From Cranoglanis bouderius (lineage: Eukaryota; Chordata; Actinopteri; Siluriformes; Cranoglanididae): a stretch of 64,000 nt of DNA. The position numbers and the translations under genes are program-made. The stretch is taken from NCBI GenBank assembly GCA_023630585.1, contig CM042539.1, forward strand, positions 22,263,755-22,327,754, given 5' to 3'. Within the stretch, counting starts at the first letter, position 1. Each line of letters opens with the position of its first letter. The notes below the pieces were generated by a model. It saw nothing but the letters and a program-made list of their open reading frames with translations, did not search any database and was not told where the DNA came from. Of this stretch, positions 11,775 through 64,000 are shown piece after piece.

Positions 11775-12245
11775 GCTCTGAGAGACCGAGTCAAAACTGT
11801 AGTGCAGCTGTGAGTGTGTTTACCTCCATCTCCTGCTATACACCGACAGCCTCAAGATGGAGAAGACTGGAATTTATTGATGCTCACATACACCACTGTG
11901 GTAGCAGGGGATAGGAGTGGATCAGTAACACTCGTTACATAAAGTGTGAAGCTTTGATTAATGGCATTGGCTGCAGTGCAGTGGTGGTTTTCGTTTCAGT
12001 CACATTTCACTACCCGGGTCATTAGAATGCACTGCACTGATGCCTCCTCTTTTTGTATTGATCCAAGTCTTTTACAGTTGCGTTCAACGTCAATTTTCAA
12101 ACATACATATGAAACAATTGTGTTATATCTTGATTTTTGCTCACCAGAAATAACTATCTTGTTCTTTTGTTTTAATTTTTAATTTAGGAAAGAGCTGGTA
12201 AACAACAATGCAAAACTTGTCAATAAACCTTGTTTTATTTTGCAT
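11775..12245 (+). other. rbm42: rbm42 3' UTR with polyadenylation signal
   Basis: An AATAAA hexamer stands at 12222-12227, followed by T/G-rich sequence typical of a downstream element. The UTR is about 470 nt. Cleavage is expected shortly after about 12240. Confidence 0.75.
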
Positions 12246-12664
12246 GCCATTTTGTAATTTTGTTTCATCAATGGATTACTTAACTCATTTAGATAAAGGA
12301 GTTCTCAAGTTTTGCAATTTAATATGATATTTATGAACCCTGAGTAAATCTGAGGTCATGTGAGTTCTATCACAGTTGTTCATCCTTAGTATCTGCCCGG
12401 TCAGGGCTGCAGTGGTTTAAATTGGGCTACTAGGTAGTTTAGCTTTTAGGAAATGGAACCAATGAAAATCATTGGAAATATTGAGAGCAGGTACAAACAA
12501 AAATAATAATTGTGTGAGAGAGATTAAAAAACAGTTCAATTACTGAGAACAATTATTAACCCAAGTGATGGGGAACTATCAGAGCCAGAATTCACAGACC
12601 ATTCTGATAGTGCTGCCATTTCTACTTCTGGGTGTTTTTTCCTAGTGTTTCCAGGGGCATATCA
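12246..12664. other. Intergenic, nothing recognised
   Basis: AT-rich spacer after the rbm42 polyadenylation site. No gene or clear repeat is visible. Confidence 0.45.
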
Positions 12665-13000
12665 GTAGTGTTCATCCATCCATCCATCCCTTTTCCATAC
12701 CGCTTATCCTACACAGGGTCATGGGAGCGCCTGGAGCCTATCCCAGGGAATTCGGGGCACACCCTGGATAGGGTGCCGAACTCATCACGGCAGAATCGCA
12801 CAAACATTCACACACTGCGGACAATTTGGAAATGCCAGTCAGCCTACAACTCGGGTACTTGGACTGGGAAAGGAAACTGGAGTACCCAGAGGAAACCCCC
12901 GAAGCACAGGGAGAACATGCAAGCTCTGCACGCGCAGGGTGGAGGCAGGATTCGAACCCCCAACCCCGGAGGTGCAAGGCAAACATGCTGACCACCAAGG
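12665..13000 (-). mobile_element. tRNA-derived SINE, copy 2
   Basis: Minus orientation. The tail appears as catccatccatcc at about 12674, the body as taccgcttatcctacacag, and the head near 12952-13000 carries a perfect B box in antisense (ggattcgaacc, complement GGTTCGAATCC). Confidence 0.82.
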
Positions 13001-13055
13001 TCAATGCCCACTTCAGGTATAAATCTCAGGTTTAAATAGTGGCATTGGTTTACAA

Positions 13056-13235
13056 TCCTAATGCACACACATTCACACATACTGGCATGTTTTTGGGAGG
13101 AGAGAGAAAACCAGAGAACCCAGAGGAAACCTATGCAGGGACACGTGAAACTCCACAGTGATGAACGGAGCTCAGGATCGAATGCGGGGCTGTGGAGCTG
13201 TGAAATGGCAATAATGCCGCACCACCCATGCCTCC
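13056..13235 (-). repeat. Dispersed SINE-like repeat fragment
   Basis: Shares 'cacacattcacacatactggc' and 'aggaaacc' type blocks with the repeat at 3565-3840, and 'tgtggagctgtg' with 56330-56490 in the opposite orientation. Confidence 0.45.
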
Positions 13236-14268
13236 GTCTTGTGGTGGTTAGAGGAAAATTTTAGATTTGTTGCAAACAAAAAAAAAACAAACAAAAAACA
13301 AAAAATTAGCATAAACGAGATAAAAAACAGTACTGCATCTTCTTTAGGAGATCATTTATCATTAGGACTCATCTGACAATTCCTAACCTTTCCACTAGGA
13401 GGCGCACCAACATTGGATGTTATTCACAAGTCTACATCTTAACGCGAATACTCCTTACTGTTTTTTTTTGTTTGTTTTTTTTTTTGTTTTTTTTAAATAC
13501 AGGAAACGCTAACCGAAAATAAGTTGTTTGCAAATGGTTCCTCAGAAAAAAATGCTTCGTTCCCTGTCAGACATGCATTGAATAAGAAGATCATGTGTTT
13601 TGAAAAAGCCTCATTTCCTAATTTCAGATTGAGAGTCCACTTTTGCTTTAGCATGAAGCGAGCGGTTTTGACGATACTCACCGAGCAAAACGAAAACACA
13701 CCATAGTGTCCAGGATGCAGAGAAGGGGGACTGGTAGGATTTATCACAGCTCCTTTATATACTCTATATTTCAGCTTGTATTTCTATGTTCATGCTTTTG
13801 TATTTCCTATTTGTTACCCTTGCAGTGGAAGGCTGAACTTTTCTAAGTAAATTTTCAAACTATTTATTTGATTCACATCTTTAAAAAAAAAAAAAAGTAT
13901 GCTCGTGTAATTATTCCACTTGTTTTAAGACGCGCGTCACATTTTTAGTCTTCACAAAGGGAAGATTCGATTTTTTTGTTTTTAGATGCGCAATAAAAAC
14001 ACACGTAACTTTATTTATCTCTTACTTTAATTATGTCTCTGTCCAAAAAAAAACAAAAAAAAAAAAACATGCTAGACCATGCCTGAGTGCTGCAGTTCTA
14101 GAGAATGGAGAAGTGACTATTTGAAGTAACGTTTTTATTAATAATAAGAATGCAACGAAAATACAATTGTTCGAGAAAGCACAAGACCTCATGAGGGATA
14201 GTAATTAAAGAATAATATAATAAAACGTCAATGCAGATTAGAGATTATTCACTAATATAAGGAGCGGG
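13236..14268. other. Intergenic, nothing recognised
   Basis: AT-rich, with A-runs near 13281-13301, 13881-13896 and 14045-14067 and T-runs near 13461-13494. A short plus-strand frame at 13524-13706 has no recognisable motif. Confidence 0.4.
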
Positions 14269-14270
14269 TG

Positions 14271-14311
<41 letters not shown>

Positions 14312-14312
14312 T
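14269..14312. repeat. (TAA)n microsatellite
   Basis: About a dozen AAT units immediately before the minisatellite. Confidence 0.9.
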
Positions 14313-14319
14313 AATGCCT

Positions 14320-15160
14320 GGCCACGACTGATTGACATGTGGAAACGAGATCGGTAACTCATGGCCATGACTTAGTAAGGCGAGAGATCATTAAGACGTG
14401 GCTACAACTTAGTAACGCATGGGAATGAAATAATAAAGTAATGGCCATGACTTAATAGCATGTGGGAACGAGATAATTAAGTCATGGTCACCATTTAGTA
14501 ACACATGAAAACGAGATAATTAAGTCATGGTCACCATTTAGTAACACATGGGAATGAGATAATTAAGTCATGGTCACCATTTAGTAACACGCGAAAACAA
14601 GATAAAGTCATGGTCGTGACTTAGTAACACATGAAAATGAGATAATTAAGTCATGAGTATGACTTAGTAACACATGAAAACGAGATAATTAAGTCATGGG
14701 TATGACATAGTAACACATGAAAACGAGATAATTAAGTCATGGGTATGACATAGTAACACATGGGAATGAGATAATTAAGCCATGGCCACGACTTAGCAGC
14801 ACATGGGTATGAGATTATTAAGTCATGGTCACCATTTAGTAACCCGCAAAAATGAGATAAAGTCATGGCCATGACTTAGTAACACATGCGAACGAGATAA
14901 TTAAGTCATGGGTAAGACTTAGCAACACATGGGTATGAGATAATTAAGTCGTTCCCACTTCTTATTACTTCATGACAATAACTTAATTATTTCAATGTGC
15001 CCATGACTTATCTTGTACTCATATGTTACTAAGGATGTCATGACTTACTACGATGTGCCCATGACTTAATTATCTCATTCCCATGTGTTACAGAGTGGTG
15101 GCCATGACTTTATTATCTCGTTCCACGCATTTGGATCCCGTCCCCACGCGTTAATAAGCT
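14320..15160. repeat. 43-bp minisatellite that switches orientation
   Basis: Roughly 14 direct units of about 43 bp (core agataattaagtcatgg..., then ..agtaacacatg) run from about 14330 to 14955. From about 14960 to 15130 some four diverged units appear as reverse complements (for example catgacttaattatctcatt at about 15060). Single units contain self-complementary words; 14860-14877 is a perfect 18-bp palindrome. Confidence 0.88.
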
Positions 15161-15360
15161 GTGTCCACGCATTTTCTTTTTAAAGAAGGGATGTCACCAG
15201 CGGGGCTCCGTACTAATATACATTATTATTATATAAATAAAACGATTTTTATTTTCGTTTGTGTTTGTTTACTTTAACAAAACACTAGCAAAAACAGATA
15301 AGTCGGACGTGTATAAGTGTGAAGTATCCAAAATGCCGACCACCAGTGAGTGAACATCCT
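15161..15360. other. Spacer before the arhgap33 CpG-rich region
   Basis: AT-rich sequence between the minisatellite and the CpG-rich segment. No gene is visible. Confidence 0.4.
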
Positions 15361-16040
15361 CATTCTGCCTCCGCCCCGCGCTGAGAGGCGCGCGCCTGGA
15401 TTCCTTTTGTCCGACTGGGTACTTCAAGGGACGACCCATTCTGAAAAACAGGGGGGGGGAGCACTGGGATTGTTTATCGAAATATAGCCACAACTAAACC
15501 GCACTCTGAGTTCTGTCCAGACTAAAGATTTTACACATATGATATCAATGATTTTGGTTGTTTCTTTTGTGTCATTTGCGCTATCGTGACACACAATAAA
15601 CGGTGTAATGTGCGGCTCCCCCCGCGGGAGCTTCTTCGGAAGCGTCTACCAGACTCCCAGCTTTCCCCTCATTGGTCCGTGTGTTTAGACGCGAAGGATG
15701 CGAACGTTCAGAGTGGCGGCTCACATGGGCAGAAGACGTCTGGTGTAACCATGCAGTCACCGCGGGAAAAATGGCGAATTATCCACTGAGTTTTTTTTTT
15801 TTTTTTTTTTTTTTGGAATGAAGCCAGTTTCACAGCAGCATGGGATTGTTTAAGGAAGTACTAGAGCTCCTGGACAACACCATGCTGTTTATACACTGAA
15901 CTGAACAGGCGTTTCGCCTTGCCTCCTCTGCTCATTCCTCCTCCTCCTCCCGCTGCGTTTCCAGATAGCGGACGCTTCGTCTCGGTACGAGTTATCGCAC
16001 TCGTTTGGAAAGATCAAAATGTGAGGCAAAACGCCGATTA
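15361..16040 (+). promoter_or_regulatory. arhgap33: CpG-rich promoter region of arhgap33
   Basis: CpG density rises sharply at 15365-15440 and again at 15600-15780 and 15950-16100, unlike the surrounding AT-rich DNA. Visible motifs are an inverted CCAAT box (attggt, 15671-15676) and a YY1-type site (aaaatggcg, 15767-15775). A run of about 24 T follows at 15791. Initiation probably lies between about 15780 and 16000; no TATA box was seen. Confidence 0.55.
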
Positions 16041-16157
16041 ATGTCATCAGGCAAAAAAGAGGCTTCGCGATCATACCGAGGACTGTTATCTACAGACAAA
16101 CGAGCTGATTTGAAAACGGAGGTCCTCAGCTCGCAGCTCTCTGATCTGGATCCCGGA

Positions 16158-16163
<6 letters not shown>
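16041..16163 (+). CDS. arhgap33: arhgap33 exon 1, coding end with two possible starts
   Basis: The exon ends ...ggaATGGTG|gtaagt at 16163. The ATG at 16158 gives MV, which joins the next exon (ARSTDNLD) exactly as in mammals and has purine at -3 and G at +4. An in-frame ATG at 16041 would add 39 residues (beginning MSSGKKEASRSY); its context is weak (T at -3). The frame has no stop between the two. The exon's 5' UTR extends upstream to an unknown point. Confidence 0.7.
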
Positions 16164-63955
<47,792 letters not shown>

Positions 63956-64000
63956 GTACGTTTCACCTTAATCACAACAGATCTAAGCCCTGCATCTTAA

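Overview
This window is teleost nuclear DNA. It is intron-rich with canonical GT-AG splice sites, has many microsatellites, Tc1/mariner, hAT-like and L1 remnants, and carries tRNA-derived SINEs. The mix of families, especially a SINE with a GGAT-repeat tail and a second one ending in 'aaaggcttctt', suggests an otophysan fish, possibly a catfish; that is an inference from memory of these repeats.

Layout. Positions 1-4560 are intergenic, with repeats that include a SINE nested in an L1 fragment. A first gene, rbm42 (RNA-binding protein 42), runs on the + strand from a likely non-coding first exon near 4640-4779 to a polyadenylation signal at 12222. Its ten coding exons (6646-11774) give a complete 414-codon reading frame. 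Positions 12250-15300 are intergenic and hold a SINE, a second SINE-like repeat and a striking 43-bp minisatellite whose units change orientation. A second gene, arhgap33 (a PX-SH3-RhoGAP protein, also called SNX26/TCGAP), starts in a CpG-rich segment near 15600-16160 and is still open at 63955. The exon ending at 16163 is joined, by homology to the mammalian N-terminus, to an exon at 40733 across a 24.6-kb first intron. The following exons encode the PX domain, the SH3 domain and most of the RhoGAP domain. The proline-rich C-terminal half lies beyond the window. RBM42 and ARHGAP33 are also close neighbours on human 19q13.12, so the pairing fits conserved synteny.

Mobile DNA. At least seven Tc1-like copies lie in introns of these two genes (about 5.3, 25.6, 31.7, 43.1, 54.2, 57.6 and 61.1 kb). 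Two retain precise TA-flanked ends and long, mutated transposase frames. Non-autonomous elements include a 409-bp hAT-type element with a perfect 8-bp target duplication and a TTAA-flanked 630-bp element.

I found no bacterial-style system, CRISPR array, rRNA or tRNA gene, and no new protein-coding system. The most interesting signals are structural: the orientation-switching minisatellite upstream of arhgap33, a perfect 33-bp hairpin in a RhoGAP intron, a TG repeat directly against a PX-exon acceptor, a 1-kb polypyrimidine tract with higher-order repeats, and possible alternative splice choices.
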